A stretch of DNA of 64,000 nucleotides, from positions 994,915 to 1,058,914 of the forward strand of contig NW_019091386.1 in NCBI RefSeq assembly GCF_001949145.1. The letters are read 5' to 3'. Below are positions 51,923 to 64,000 of the stretch, in pieces (positions within the stretch are counted from its first letter, which is position 1; every line of letters begins with the position of its first letter). The notes beneath the pieces were generated by a model. That model was given only the letters and a program-made list of their open reading frames with translations. It did no database searches and was not told the origin of the DNA. Origin of the DNA: Acanthaster planci (taxonomy: Eukaryota > Echinodermata > Asteroidea > Valvatida > Acanthasteridae). A program made the translations under genes and the position numbers.

Positions 51923-54900
51923 GACTCTTCTCTACCGATGAGGGGTGCTTCTGCTTGAGGCGAAGAGGATGTCCAACAAGTAAACTACAGACTATTCAAG
52001 CTGACAGTGTAAGCTACAGTTATTAGATATTAAGGGTGTTATATTGAGATGTTGAGTTACAACATTCCACTGATCATGTCGAGTTGGCATATCGCAAAGA
52101 TACCCGTCAGTTTCCCTTTAAAACTCAATTTTCTCCGCCATCAAGGCGTCAGAACGCGAACCACGATGATGTGCCGCGGGAGCCGGGCTGATACGCTCCA
52201 GCACGCCCGCTCCACGCTCTTGATAGACAGATTCAGGACCCCCATCCATAACGAACGTGCGCAATAGGCCCCGAATTGACAAATTGTTTCCAATTTGCGC
52301 ACGAGTGTGTGTGTGGGGGGGGGGTCTGAAGTGGCTGACGCGTGGAACCAAGGGGACAGAATCGAATTGCAATAAAGTTTGATTACTTCCAGTAGCGCGA
52401 ATGACGATAAAGGAGAGAACTGTGTGTCAAAATGAAATCACGACCGACACAGAATAGGAATAACATGGATACTATCGAGAAAGGGCATCAACTTATCCTG
52501 AAAGCGTTCACTCGGGTACAAGAAAAAAGGTCAGCGTTTCCAGACGGAGGTAGGTTGCTTTCTGTCAAGTTGGCACACGAGAACGTATACATGTGCTGAA
52601 TTAATGATGTCACTCCACGGCCGACTCCAACTTGTAACGAAAATGCGTGGAACAGTCAACGCACTGTACCCACAGCATACACGCTCTATAAAGGCCTTTC
52701 AGCTGCCAACTACAGGGGGGTTACACGGCTGCTATCTTGCAGAGCAGTGTCGTCGTTCCGCAGGGTAGGCACCAAGGAAGTTTCCCCATGGAACGCAAGA
52801 ACTGCCCTGCAAGATGGCTACCACGCGAAGCCTCTAATTGGCAGCAGCGTGTAACACGGGATCCAAAGTACAGGGAGAATTTGAGGCGTCGGTTTTCAAT
52901 TTTCCGTAGCAGCAATAATACGCGTTTGATTATATCTCATTTTTCTGAATGGGGCACCGTTGGGTTAGGGTGAGGGTATATATGTCGAGCGTCCCTGTCC
53001 CAACTCGTACCACTAATATCCTGGACCTCAACAGTACGAAAGCGAATTTTACAACAAAAGTGTACGGGGCAGCTTTCTGCGGTGACATGATTATAGAGTA
53101 CCAGACAGACCCTTGCCAAATCTCCTGTGGGCCAAAATGCCTGCAGGCCAACAAGCCAAGACTTGCTTTTTATGAGTAAAGACTACACGGCGAATCGTTC
53201 ATTCGCTTAGGCACGATCTGACCAATTATTTCCCAGAACCTATTTATAATTATGAAGAAATGCACGTGTTAAGAAAATAAGCAAAAGTCACACCTCTCGT
53301 TTCTCACGCGCCGAAAGTGAAAGACGTAACATTCCTTCCGACTGCATATACCTCCCAGGCTTATTAATCTTGTGGGGGCTCGCGGGAGCTCTCTCCTACG
53401 GACGGCAAAGACAGTGAGCGCTGGGCCGGGAGGACACAGTGGGTTGTTTGGCTGAGAAGCACAGGCGAGCCAAGTGGGTCAACTCATGTTGGATCAACAT
53501 TTCTGGGATATGCCAGATGGTTTTGTGACAGCAGATGGAATGAGAGGTTTTGGTATCCGTGCACGAGTCACTTTTCGGTGACTTGCGGGAGAACTGTGGA
53601 ATCTATACCTTCTGCAAAAAAAGAACTCAAACAAAACCAAAACCATCGAAGTTTCTTGCCAAACGAATGGAGAAACAATCAACTCCCATTCAAACTCGAG
53701 CACAGCCATAATTTCGGTTTCTTGATTTTAACGCCGGAATTCAAATAAAAGACGATTCTTGGGTTCGCATCTTCACATGGACAGTTATCAGGTGATGCGC
53801 TGTTATCGCACCTAAGTTCATCTCATCATCAAAGAATTATCCGCCCTAAGCAAAAGTACCCCCTCATCGGATGAAAAGAGTCATATTGGTCAGGGTGTTC
53901 CTTTAAGTTTTGTGAGCAGTATAAATGCGACTGCAACGCTTACGTTTCATGGTCGTTCGTGAACCAGCGATGCGCAGTTCGTACCAGAGGAACCTCCGTT
54001 GCTAGCAAAATGGCGCCCTCTCTTGGTCCAGCTCGGGGCCTTGAGGGAAACTGTCTTCATTCAACGAGATGTGCCTTAGACACTCGAAAGTACTCGTCCC
54101 AACGCCCTTCCAGGGCGCTCGGATGAGTAAAGCGCAATTGCCGCAAAGTACTGTGGGCTACTTGATTTCTTAACCACCGTGCGTGAGTGCAGCGTGCAGG
54201 TATCAGGCGCACACGGAATTAGTGTGGATCTGCACATTAAAACACATCATACAAATTCTATCCAATGACAGCTCATCCCACCCTCCTGTACATGGTAAAG
54301 TTTGTGCCATGTTGTCTACGTAATTCGACGAGAATCGACTTATTCGTATCAACGTCAGATAGTGTTTGGCGTGAAACCGAAGCCCGTTGCGTCTGCTTGT
54401 GTACATGTATGTGCTGGATTTTTTTAAATGGTCCTCCAAATTTAATAACTGTTTTGGAAGTCGGTCGCTGTTGACCCGACACGGGAGCCCTTTTTTACCA
54501 CGTACATGTACTTTGTACATTCTGCTTGGAGATTTGGGAAGCTATCCACCCGTCTTATTAAGGGCTGCGACGGCAGTCCGACTGAAGAGAGTTCATTCCG
54601 GGGTCGAATTCCGTGATTCTAGATATATCCAACCGGTATTTGGATAACGATCTGCCTCAGCCGTCATTGCGCACGGAATGGGCACAGCATGTTGTTTATT
54701 ATTCGAATAAACGTAATTATGCCCTGCGTATAATTTATGCAAATATCAAAGTACAATGTACATAGGCAGGCACGCACTCATGACAAAAAGCTTGTGGACA
54801 GTTGTAGGACATTCACTAAAATGATTGTATGCTCCCAGGCCGTTCCTCGAGCCGAATCGACGAGATAGGGCCGAGGTTTACAACATCTGCGGGAAAGGGC

Positions 54901-56633
54901 TGCTGCCCGTAATTCGTAACTGCCATGAGCGTGCGTGTTTTAGTAGCCACTGCCGTTAAAAAACGCACAAAGCCCCTCACAACTTGTTCGCCAACAACCC
55001 ACCCAAACAATGAGTCATCTCAACAGTGAACCTCCCCTGCAAAAACGAATTCGAACAGACACAAAAAATGTAACCATGAAGAATCCAGTTGTTTTTATTA
55101 AATCATTTTAAATAAACATGTATATTACGGAATTTATAATGGACGGAAATTGGCAGTGTTTCTAAATGTTTAATCAAAAATGGAATGAAAAAAATCTTCA
55201 AATAAAGCTTTTTTCAATGAAAAGGGGGGGGGTGTTGTACAAATAAGTGCCGATAGTTTGCGTGCCTTCTCTCCACTGGACACAATGCAGATGGTGTTGG
55301 TAAGCCTACCTTTGCTTCTACACAGAAAAGCACTTGCTAAGTTCTGTAGTGACACTGACAACAGAAAAGGCATCAACGCGTTTTATTTTAACACATGAGG
55401 TTTCCCATCAAAAGGGTCTATCTTGAAGGGTTGAACTGACAAGGCAGCCTTAAGTACAGTAAAATGGAAGGACTTTTATTCCAGGTAAAAAGAACGCTCT
55501 CTCTGGAACAGACCTGCCAGTAACAGCGATAGCCATTACATTACCACCAGCGACAGAGACCTCATTTCTGCCAGTGGCAACCTGTACTTCGACTCAAGGG
55601 CAGCTTGGGATTTCACTGTATTGAGAACTGCGTGTCCCCTCGCTGCCTAGCCAGCTCTGTGTAATAGCCAGTCCCTCCGGACTTATGTGGCTGAGGTTTA
55701 TGTATGCTGTTGCATCCACAGGGGATGTGGATGCACGACCGGCGCCTTGCCCAAACAAAACGTAGCTGGAAAGGGCCAATTCTTGGTGGTGACTGGTGTA
55801 ACGGCCGTAATGGCATCCTCTACTTGTTTATGCGCCTCTATTTCCAACACGGGCCCCGAATGCACTTAGCGAAAGCGACGATGTACGACAAGAACGATCC
55901 GCACGGCTGACTGAATCAGGGGCCGGAGGAATAAAGGGCCCGTCTATCGTGCGCGCCGGTCCAAAAATAGTCGATATGGACCAGCTCTGGGGGAACGGGT
56001 GACGGCGCAAGTCACAAATTAACTCCGGTGCCACATTTCCTCGTTTTCTTTTAATGAACCCCCCCAGGGGGGAGGGTGGCAAGAGTTACAATGGGAAATC
56101 AACTGCTGATTATTAGACGGGCGAGTGCGGTGCCGTGAGGATAGCCGGCCGGTGCTTTTATAACTGATATGCATGGTAGCTTCCCCTAAGGCCAATGGGG
56201 CCAAAGAATTGCCCTTCTCCACCGCCGGTGGTTAATAACGGGGGCATGGTCCATTTGCCGGGTATCAGCACTGCTACGTGGCCAACTCCATGTCCCCCAT
56301 GTTACCGTGTACTGGGGACGCACGGCACAGGGCTGGCAGAAAACTAAAAGGACAAGATGCTGGTTAATGATCGACAGCAAACTGCGACGGCTCGCCGTGC
56401 TCTGCTCTGATCGATCGGTCGCTGTTGGAATATGATTGCTTCAACTGAGGCATGAGCCACAAATCAGCTTAGTCTCAAAGAAGTACATCGGTTACAATTA
56501 CTTGGCCCATCCGTGGCAATGACAAAAAATGGAACCCTGTTTTGTACGGACAGCAAAATGGATTGGAGTTGAATTGATGGTTGGTATTACAAATGCTAAT
56601 ACAAACTGGAGCAATTTCACCTATTGAACTCTT
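51923..56633. other. Stretch with no recognised gene
   Basis: Frames are at most about 105 codons with no family motif. TG and G homopolymer runs lie near 52305-52325. Part of this stretch is probably the intergenic space 3' of the CFAP58-like gene. Confidence 0.55.
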
Positions 56634-56651
56634 TTTATTATAATTTTTATT
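56634..56651 (-). promoter_or_regulatory. Candidate polyadenylation signals of the CFAP58-like gene
   Basis: Two AATAAA hexamers on the minus strand (56646-56651 and 56634-56639) lie about 290-305 bases past the stop codon. That is a sensible 3' UTR length. Spacing is the only support. Confidence 0.45.
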
Positions 56652-56938
56652 CTTTTTTTTTGAGGGGTGGGTGGGAGGTTTGAGGCACCTGGCAGAGGCT
56701 TAATATAAAAATAGACAAGACTGGGTGGGTATTTTCTTTAGGGAAAGTGGTCACTGAGGGTTATTCAACCGTTCTAAGAATCACCTTCAGCCAACAAACC
56801 TCAGCTCATCCACATCAGCTAAGCCAAAACCGAATTAAACAGGGACCTGTATGACTCTACATCTCGTTAAGGACGGAATACGTAATCTGACAAATTTTTT
56901 TTATATAGAAACACCGGGAGTAAGACTTGTAGGGGAGG

Positions 56939-57065
56939 CTAGGCGGTGACCTTCCCGGTGCCCGGCTGCTTCAGGTTAAAGCCGCCTCCGGTGAATCGGG
57001 GACCCTCCGTCCGCTGCGGTTGGATGGGGGCAGAGCCGGCCTGCGCCAGGGCCCGTTCTCGATCT
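56939..57065 (-). CDS. CFAP58: CFAP58-like protein, last coding exon
   Basis: This exon encodes the extreme C-terminus: one base completing a split Arg codon, then 41 residues and TAG. It begins after a good acceptor (pyrimidine-rich tract, then CACAG). Its product holds the motif PRFTGGGFNLK, the kind of Gly-rich tail found at the end of CFAP58 (CCDC147) proteins, preceded by a polar Pro/Gln-rich linker. The exon starts in the phase required by the previous exon (2 + 1 bases), so the two join without a frame break. The open frame continues upstream into the intron but loses similarity at the acceptor. CFAP58 is an axonemal coiled-coil protein of motile cilia and sperm flagella. That role is family knowledge, not shown by this exon. 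Confidence 0.8.
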
Positions 57066-59043
57066 CTGTGGGGGAAAGGGGGCACAACACGGAGAACAAA
57101 AACACGCCAGATGAGTTCCAGCCTGCCGAGTATTGCTGACTGTCAACTGCACAAACTGGTATGGACAAATTTGAGAGGCGCGTCAAGTTTTTCAGCAAGA
57201 TCTCAGAGAGGGGTAAGCAACAACAGCTAGGACGAATGTTTGGCACATCAGGGGTGGAGTTGGACAAAATGGCCAGCATGGAGTAGTACAATAACAGTAC
57301 AATTATGTGACTTTCCAGAGCCGTAACAGGGCAAGAGTTCTCTTCTCAACAGTACACACTGAATGCCAATCCTCCACTTGTGTTCCCAAAGAGGGATTTA
57401 AAACCCAATTTTTTTGTTTTGGGGTATGGACAAAAATTAAACTGATTTTATGTAACCTTCTACGGCCTTTCTCAACGGTTAGGCTACAATTTGGGGCCTC
57501 CACAAGCTGTTTGCGGGATGGAAAAACACTAATAGACAAAAAAATAAAATCGCCTTTAATTATTTTAAAAAAGGTTCCTCTTTGGGCAGGACCCCACTGC
57601 CCCTGGATCCGCTCTTACGTTTTCTTCTGTACAAAAAAAAACAGAAAGTAGCAAAATGCCTCCATTGAAAAAAATGACCGGGGAAGGGGGAGAGCTTTGA
57701 AAATCTTGAAATCCAGTCAATCCTGAGAAATCATGCCACCAACACACCTACTAGATTCTTGCTAAGGGGCGCTGAGGTAAGATAAGGACATGGGGATAGT
57801 GAGGGCCCCCCCTCCCCAAGAACAAACTGGAAAGACACAACAAAAGAAAAAGAGAGAAACAAGAGGAGAGCGGATGAGAATCAAAAAGGTTGATTTAAAA
57901 AATACGTCAGCACTGGCCCCTTTTCTGCTGTTGATGGTTTTGCCACTTTATTTGCTGCTCAGTGCCTTGACTTCCCTCCCCGGGAGTATTTTTTTTTTTT
58001 GTGTAACGTTAAAAAAAAACCCACAAATCATACATCCCATGCACTCATGAACCTTCAACAGAGACGACTCCAAGAAAACATCTCCAACGAAAATAGCACC
58101 AATTTGTCCCTGTGCAAACCGGGGAGCAATAACAACCTCATCCTGGGTAACGATGTTCATGAAGTGCAAACAGGCCTGGGGTGAGGCAGAAAACTGGAGA
58201 AAATTCGCCTGCTGACCGTTTCCACCGATCCCATGCAGTGTACTTTTTTCCCCTGGCAATAAAACCAGATTCTGCGCTGTGGCCTCCCCGAGGGCTCCAT
58301 ATTGTTGACTTGGGTGCACAGGTCGATGGTCTTAATCTTCGGTAATATCAGGCCTAAAGTGCATGCGCACCAACATCCCCCTTCCAGATATGACCACGAT
58401 GGCGATACATTACCGAAAATAAGTCGTGGGCAATTCAATTTGTATCTTAATGGCAATCTCGTCTATTACACTACAGGCTGGATTTTTTTTTCCATCACTT
58501 TTTCCCTTTTTTTTTTTTCAAGAGAGAGCCAAAAAAAAAATTACGCCACAGTGCACAGATTCCAATCTTAGCCAAAATACAATTATTTTGTCTTATGGCC
58601 TGCGGAAGGGGTCCGAATCCACGAAGTGAGCAATCTGATTCCGCTGATCGGAGCCTGGATCTTGCCGTGTCTTTGCAAAAGTACTGCACGCGTATATCAG
58701 TGGGGACCCCAGAGGGCTGGCTAGCTTGCTCGTTATTTCCCTCCCCCCCCACAAAAATTTTTCGAAGCTGCAGCAAGGGTCACTGGACGGGCACTTTCAT
58801 GCGGCAAATTGAGTGACCTCTAGGCACTGTGAATTACACATACAGATGCGGTCATACAGGCCAAAGGAGAAAGAGAAAAGGACAGACAGAATTGCTTTAA
58901 TGTACTAAAAAAAACAGTCACTACAAACAACCTCTTTCAAAGAAAAGGGTGAATTCAGACAACACACACAAACCGCTTCAACAAGGGGTTAAATTGACAG
59001 GAAGATTGAATTTTGGTTCCAAAGACAATTGCCCGGGCCGTAC
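57066..59043 (-). other. Last intron of the CFAP58-like gene
   Basis: This 1978-base intron has a GTACGG donor at its 5' end (high coordinate) and a CCCCCACAG acceptor at its low-coordinate end. Frames inside it on both strands (up to 123 codons) have no domain. Several poly-T and poly-A runs occur near 57990 and 58500. I see no extra exon in it. Confidence 0.75.
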
Positions 59044-59177
59044 CTTCCTTGCTGCTCTTTGCGTTTCTGGGCGTAGTATTTTTTCTTGACTTCTTGCAGC
59101 TCCCGTGCCAGTCTCTCAATCTCATACTTGTACTCCTGCACTTGGGACTCGTACATGTTCAGCTCGGAAGCCATTCC
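59044..59177 (-). CDS. CFAP58: CFAP58-like protein, penultimate coding exon
   Basis: This exon of 134 bases encodes 44 residues plus two bases of a split codon. The product starts GMASELNMYESQV and continues as a highly charged coiled coil with EIERLARELQEVKKKYY and ends in KRKEQQG. This strongly matches the C-terminal coiled coil of CFAP58 (formerly CCDC147) as I know the family. The acceptor (TTTCTC...CTTTAG) lies just above 59177 and the donor (GTACGG) just below 59044. The ATG inside the exon is not the gene start: a family member is about 870 residues long, so over 90% of the protein must be encoded upstream. No exon for the preceding region was found up to base 64000. The protein acts in assembly of motile cilia and flagella; loss in mammals gives malformed sperm flagella. 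Confidence 0.87.
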
Positions 59178-61689
59178 CTAAAGAGAGAAGGGGGAAAAAA
59201 AAGGAACAGAACAAAACAAACCAAAAGTGAGCCTTCTTGCACAGTTTCCATCTCTCCTGCCCCCTTTCTCCGTCAAGTCCAATTTACACAGACTCTTAGA
59301 AGCCCATTCTTACATTAGCACCAGGCTTCTTTAAGTACCGTCATTCGAACAAACGCAAATACGAAAAAAATTAATCAGACTGTAGATCAGATTTCTATTT
59401 TATCTTTGCATTGCTTTTTTATAACGTGAGGTGGCAATATGGCCCCCCTCCCAAAAAAGCCTGAGGTGGTCGCTCACACTGGAACAGGCAAGCCAACCCA
59501 GCATGAATTGCTCTCAGGCTACTGTGTGGTCTGCCTCTACAGGAGGGTTTCTTAGCCGCATAGTTTGTGGAGGAAGGGGCGAAACGGGTGTCGGGAGGGG
59601 CGCAAGTATCACTACCTCAGCAGTCCTCATGGTGTTTTCATCTGTTCATTCTAATTTGCACGCAAATTGGAGAGAGAGCAAAAGGCAGCATTTCGGTGGA
59701 ATTGGACGGAGATCAACGACCGGGAAATTACGCGCTCCTCTGTGCATATGCACCTGCAACTTTTCAACCAACCATGATGTATACTTTGATAAACTGAGCA
59801 ATTTTTCCCTCTTTCATTTCCTGAGTGACGGCAGGTGATGGGATGTAAAGGGATAGGAGCCGGGGGCCCTGTGGATTATGGACAATGGCTGTTCAGCAGT
59901 CCGTCCATCCACTTGTTGGAAGTAATTTGAGATAAGTACAGAGTTACTTTGAGATTAGTAGCAGATAACTGTTATTGGAAAAGAGCATGAGACAATGAAA
60001 ACCACCTGCATCCTCATGTCAATGAGCATGTGTGCAACACAGTCTGCTGGACAAAAACAATGTTTTTTAGGTCTCTTTGAGCAATTTGGTGCAGAACTTT
60101 TGGCCCGGGTGCATCAAGAAGTGCCAATTTGGCAAAACTAGCCTGTCTTGTACGATGTGCGCTACACAGCTCATGTTTCAACTAGTTCCATGAAAATTCC
60201 AATTTGTCAAAGAGTATGTGCTCTGAGACTGTCCAACATGATAGACAAAGCATTACCTGGGGGACCAAGATCTGGCAGAAAACATTAATTAGCAATATCT
60301 ATTCAGCAGCCTAAGAAATATTCGAGTCTTGGGCCAGATAACAAAGCCTCCACAGTTCGGTGTGATTATCCCACTTCTAACCGTTTGTTGCTGACGGGGC
60401 ACAATACAATGCCCCAGGGGATGAAATCCTCCCCGGTGTCGTAACGGATAGCATACCCATTGATTTGCTTGTGATAAGCGAGTTGATGGACCTCTCTGGC
60501 TCGGTTGAATAACCGGCAGTGGATTGGCACGATAAATGTCGCCCAATTGTGAGGTTTCCACCTTGGTTGCGTGTTAAAGCGGTGTTTTGTGGACACCGAA
60601 GCCGATCGGAAAGCGTATCGGGTGCTAAAGCGACCGCGCAAAAACAAGCGACATTTGAACCTAGTTATCCCACTCTGAAGCTGTCCAGCCAAATTTTGCG
60701 TCACAGGCAAAGTGTTGCCCACTACACTTGAAGCTGTCTGCTCTCATGTGACTCATTACCTCTCGGGCTCGACAGAAATCTGACGGCTCCAGTTACGCAC
60801 CCTTTAAATATTCACGTTCGTGCCCTGGGAATAGGAGAGCACTGTCACTGGACTTACGCAAGTTACCATACGGCAGGCACGGAGGTGTGTGAGGGGGGGT
60901 CCAACAGAAAATTTGCATAATTTTGCAGACATGTACATGTAACTGAACTTGGCCTTGGAAGCTCGGGTATTAGCGAGAATCCTAATTGAATCTGTACTGC
61001 ATAATTGCGTTTACCAGTCGTAACCCAACACAAAGGGGTCTCTCATGTCAAACCTCGTTCAGTGTCCTGAATTATCCTACACATCAAAGAACTGTACTGA
61101 ATTTGATTAAAAGGCATCACATTACGCCAGCGCGGCATGTAGGCTTCTTGGGTCATTTAGACTCTGTAAATGTACGAAAGAAGGGCACTCCACAGGCAGT
61201 ACGGCACAGTGGTACATGCCTGAAGTGTGTCCTCGCTGTTGAGGTGATGTGTACATCAGGGCATCCCATAATTACATGTGCATGACTACCCAGGATGCAC
61301 TGTACATGTAATCCATGCCAGTCTGTGTACCAACAGCATGTCCTGCTGGCATGTAGAGGCAGCAGTACACGTCGTTTCATGAGTCGCTTTATGGGGCAAA
61401 GGGGCCGGATCAAACAAGGCCTTCATGGGCTAAAGCAGATTGACATTGATGATGTAGCTAGTGTGAACAAAGCCAAAAAGCGCACCTACATGCACGTGCG
61501 TCACAGAAAAATGAGCCCAGAGCTTGACTCCACTGGTATGTGGACATTCTTCAAAGTTGGTGTTGAGCCGTCCCAACAATTTCAAGGCGCTGCTTGGCAC
61601 ACAATGCATGTATTTCATGGAGACCATAAGCAGTAAGCACAGCCAAAGGCTGATGATCCTGGAGGAAATATTTGCTTGTAAAACTGAGT
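59178..61689. other. Upstream intron of the CFAP58-like gene (no exon seen)
   Basis: I searched the minus strand for Lys/Glu/Gln-rich coiled-coil exons ending in phase 0, as the 59044-59177 exon needs, and found none. Frames on both strands (up to 135 codons) lack domains. ACATGTACATGT words are present near 60930. A small exon could be missed. Confidence 0.45.
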
Positions 61690-62120
61690 GACTGGCCAAT
61701 AGAAATGTCTGTGCACGCGCAACCTTTATCAAAACCACACCAAGCACGACCATGAAATCGTGCTTCACATTGGTAAATTTTTCTGCTAAAGTTAGCGCAA
61801 CTTTTCAGCTCACTGTTAAGCAGCTTCATGAAATTGGGCCTTGCCCTTCAGCTCGGTGCATCAAAACTGTTTCTACAAAATGGTGGGTTCATATCAAGCC
61901 TGTGGGATCAATGTTAGTCCGTCGCCAAGAAACATGCTACGCTGTGGATTGCTCAAACCCCTTCCCCCTTGGAATCAATGGACATCCTTCAGAAAAGATT
62001 CTCGAAAAGACTCAAGTTTTCTCCACTGAGAGCATCAAGCAGAGTGTATTCCACTGTACCCTAAGAGATGAGATGTTCTGGAAGCCTGATGAGGGGGATG
62101 AATGGGAGACTGTTCTTTAG
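61690..62120 (+). other. Unrecognised protein-like open frame, possible exon or transposon fragment
   Basis: The frame is open from an upstream stop near 61689 to TAG at 62118-62120, with a Met at 61752. The second half (from about residue 38 after that Met) looks protein-like: WWVHIKPVGSMLVRRQE, then NPFPLGINGHPSEKILEK, and an acidic end FWKPDEGDEWETVL. A plausible splice acceptor (TTGCCCTTCAG) lies at about 61840, so the real coding part may start there. A second plus-strand frame in another phase (61382-61636) also looks less random than its surroundings. I do not recognise the family. It lies opposite to, and probably inside an intron of, the CFAP58-like gene, so a decayed mobile-element gene is one option. 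Confidence 0.3.
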
Positions 62121-64000
62121 GAGGAGAATCTATCCAAAAAACATCAGTTTAGTCACTGAGTAGTCAGACAGAAAAAAAATTCAAGTTACGTACACAAGAT
62201 TCCCTATGGTGTTTTCCCACTTTGAAATGGCATAAGAGGTGAAGAAATAACAGGAAATTTGCTGCTTCAAAAAAAAAATGGTTGCAAGCCCGTGAAACTT
62301 CGTGCCAACTGAACTGTGACAATAATAAAATGAGGGAAAGGCAAGCAAATGTGAGGCAAAGGCTCTATAATGCCAGGCCCCCAGGGAGAACAACCAAAAA
62401 AAATTCAAGATGAGAGAAGGAGAATGCAACAGAAAAACACGGTCACTGATTCGCAATATCACAAACAGATCGGGGGAGGGGGGGGGGAACGGGGAGACAA
62501 ACAGAAAGCAGATTCGATTGCCAACAGATCTCCATCTGGATGGCATTAGTGCGAGTGGCTGCCCAAAAGGGCAGGCAGCTAGCATGGCAGATTCCCTGGG
62601 AATTATTAGACCACAAACCGGGAAGCGGTGGCACTTATATTGGTAATCTGACATCAGCGATCGCCCTCCCCCCCCCAGGCCGCAGATGCGTCAGCGTGTC
62701 AACCACCCTGACAAGACATCAAGTTTTGTATCATTGAAGACTACCCTTCCTTCAGCACATCACATCATTATCCATCCCCCCCTCCCCTGCAAACCTCATC
62801 ACCGATGCCGCCAACGGCACGAAAACCGGCAGCTTGGTCTCCCTCTATCTTCTCTCTGCCCTGCTCTTTTCCAAATAAACAAGAATCTCATCCTGCCGAG
62901 CTGGATTCCCCCCCTCCCTCCCTCCTCCCCCCAGAAGCTGTCACTGAATCAATAAAAAAGACGGGTGGATAAACTCTCCCCTCTACCGTCTTCCCCCCTC
63001 TTTATCACTTCCCACCTCCCTGGTCTGCTCAAACAAGCCTCCTTCTGCTCATTTTGGCAAATACCAAACAGAAAGACAAGTGAGAAGAATCCAACGCCTC
63101 AAAAACGACAGGGGTTTATCTCCTTCATCAATGATATTTCAGTTGAGCAGGATCATTTTGACGGATTGAAAAAAAAAAAATTAAAATATTAGAAAAGAAA
63201 GCCCGACTCTTTGACTTTGTTGGCTGGCAAGCAACCGCAGAGTGTCATCGTTGCCAGCGACGTGTTGACCTTTCCAATAATACCGCCATCGTGCCATTGC
63301 TCAAGAGGTCCCCGTACGATCCCTTCATCTGGACCACCAGTTTCAGATTTTCTCTTCATTCTCTGGACTTTTGACGGGCCGGAGAGACTCTTCATAAAGC
63401 CTCGGCCAAGATTTCTCTTCTTTCACTTGACACAAGCCCACTCAAGGTTTGTAAGGCTTGAGAACGGGTCTTGCCATCCAGGTTGGGTCAACAACAAGAT
63501 GATGCTTCAATTTCATTTAGAAAAAAAAAAGGACGGAATGTTTACCCGTCTGTCTGTGGCAATCAAAGGATGACTCGTTGGATTTTGTTACAGTACCTTT
63601 GATGGATAACTTGCCTGTGATGTCGATGCTCTCAGCTATAACACTCAGCATGAATAACATGCACAGTGTGCAACTACATACATACATTTACAAGCACACA
63701 GTTTTCTTTCTCGGAACAGCACTCAATACAATCATTCCGGGCATCTCACTGGAATTCTGGAGTGAGTCAATTTTCATAGGATTTCCCGGGCACGCAACAC
63801 TGGCAAGCTGTCCTGAACCAAATTAAGAGCCAGTCTGAGGGTCGGGTGTTTTCATTATGCCTGAAACTGTGTGACTGAAGGTCTCAACTCATTCATCGCC
63901 AAAACCTATTTCAACTAATGATACTGCAGGGCATACCGGTAAATGGCCCAATGAAATTGAAGAGGGACACCAACCATTTTCAGTATACTGTCACATTTAC
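62121..64000. other. Stretch with no recognised gene; pyrimidine-rich patches
   Basis: A C/T-rich area covers about 62660-63060, including CCCCCCTCCCTCCCTCCTCC at about 62909. Frames of up to 157 codons (minus strand, 62181-62654) are rich in Phe, Pro and Ser because of this composition and have no domain. No CFAP58 exon was found before the window ends. Confidence 0.5.

Noticed and set aside
54577-54617. B-box-like GGGTCGAATTCC
   Set aside because: No tRNA-like fold or A-box upstream, and no SINE body or tail downstream.
57948-58319. 123-codon minus-strand frame inside the last CFAP58 intron
   Set aside because: It lies between a phase-matched donor and acceptor and contributes nothing to the family sequence, so it is intronic.
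1-64000. Reverse transcriptase, transposase, integrase, CRISPR, rRNA or bacterial-type gene clusters
   Set aside because: I looked for catalytic motifs such as YxDD in the open frames and for regular spaced repeats, and found none.

Overview
This is gene-poor animal nuclear DNA. It has spliced coding sequence with GT/AG junctions, a G-protein-coupled receptor, a ciliary gene, a tRNA-derived SINE, several short inverted-repeat elements and a 119-base run of N. I see no bacterial operons, CRISPR arrays or rRNA genes. The receptor and the 3' end of a CFAP58-like gene, together with the style of the SINE (tRNA head, 'gcgctat' near the tail, ATT-rich end) and frequent TAGGCCTA and ACATGTACATGT words, suggest an invertebrate deuterostome such as an echinoderm, hemichordate or amphioxus. 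The clade is an inference, not something proven by the sequence.

Layout. Bases 1-31 kb hold no gene I can support. They contain a three-copy 32-bp tandem repeat (711-807), an assembly gap (19386-19504) with a perfect 27-bp-arm inverted repeat beside it (19512-19663), a perfect 32-bp palindrome (21742-21773) and a possible SINE head (29941-30041). At 31521-32669 on the minus strand is a complete intronless rhodopsin-class receptor of 382 residues, most like the peptide receptors of the TRH-receptor/neuromedin-U-receptor type. A possible TATA box lies about 0.5 kb upstream and a TTC/CT microsatellite lies in the likely 3' UTR.

Bases 33-56 kb are again without recognisable genes but rich in non-autonomous mobile elements: a roughly 294-bp element with roughly 100-bp inverted arms (37143-37436), two tandem SINE copies (43321-43824), a 148-bp hairpin (51204-51351), and two oppositely oriented copies of one 240-bp MITE family, each with a 3-bp target duplication (46651-46891 and 51681-51919).

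At 56.6-59.2 kb the last two coding exons of a CFAP58 (CCDC147)-like axonemal coiled-coil gene lie on the minus strand, with matching intron phase, a stop codon and candidate polyadenylation signals. The rest of that gene should lie beyond base 64000. In its apparent upstream intron is an unrecognised plus-strand open frame (61690-62120) that looks partly protein-like.

I see no sign that the receptor and CFAP58 act together; they appear to be unrelated neighbours. I found no convincing new multi-gene system. The most notable signals are the several unrelated fold-back or inverted-repeat elements, and the receptor's altered TM6 motif.
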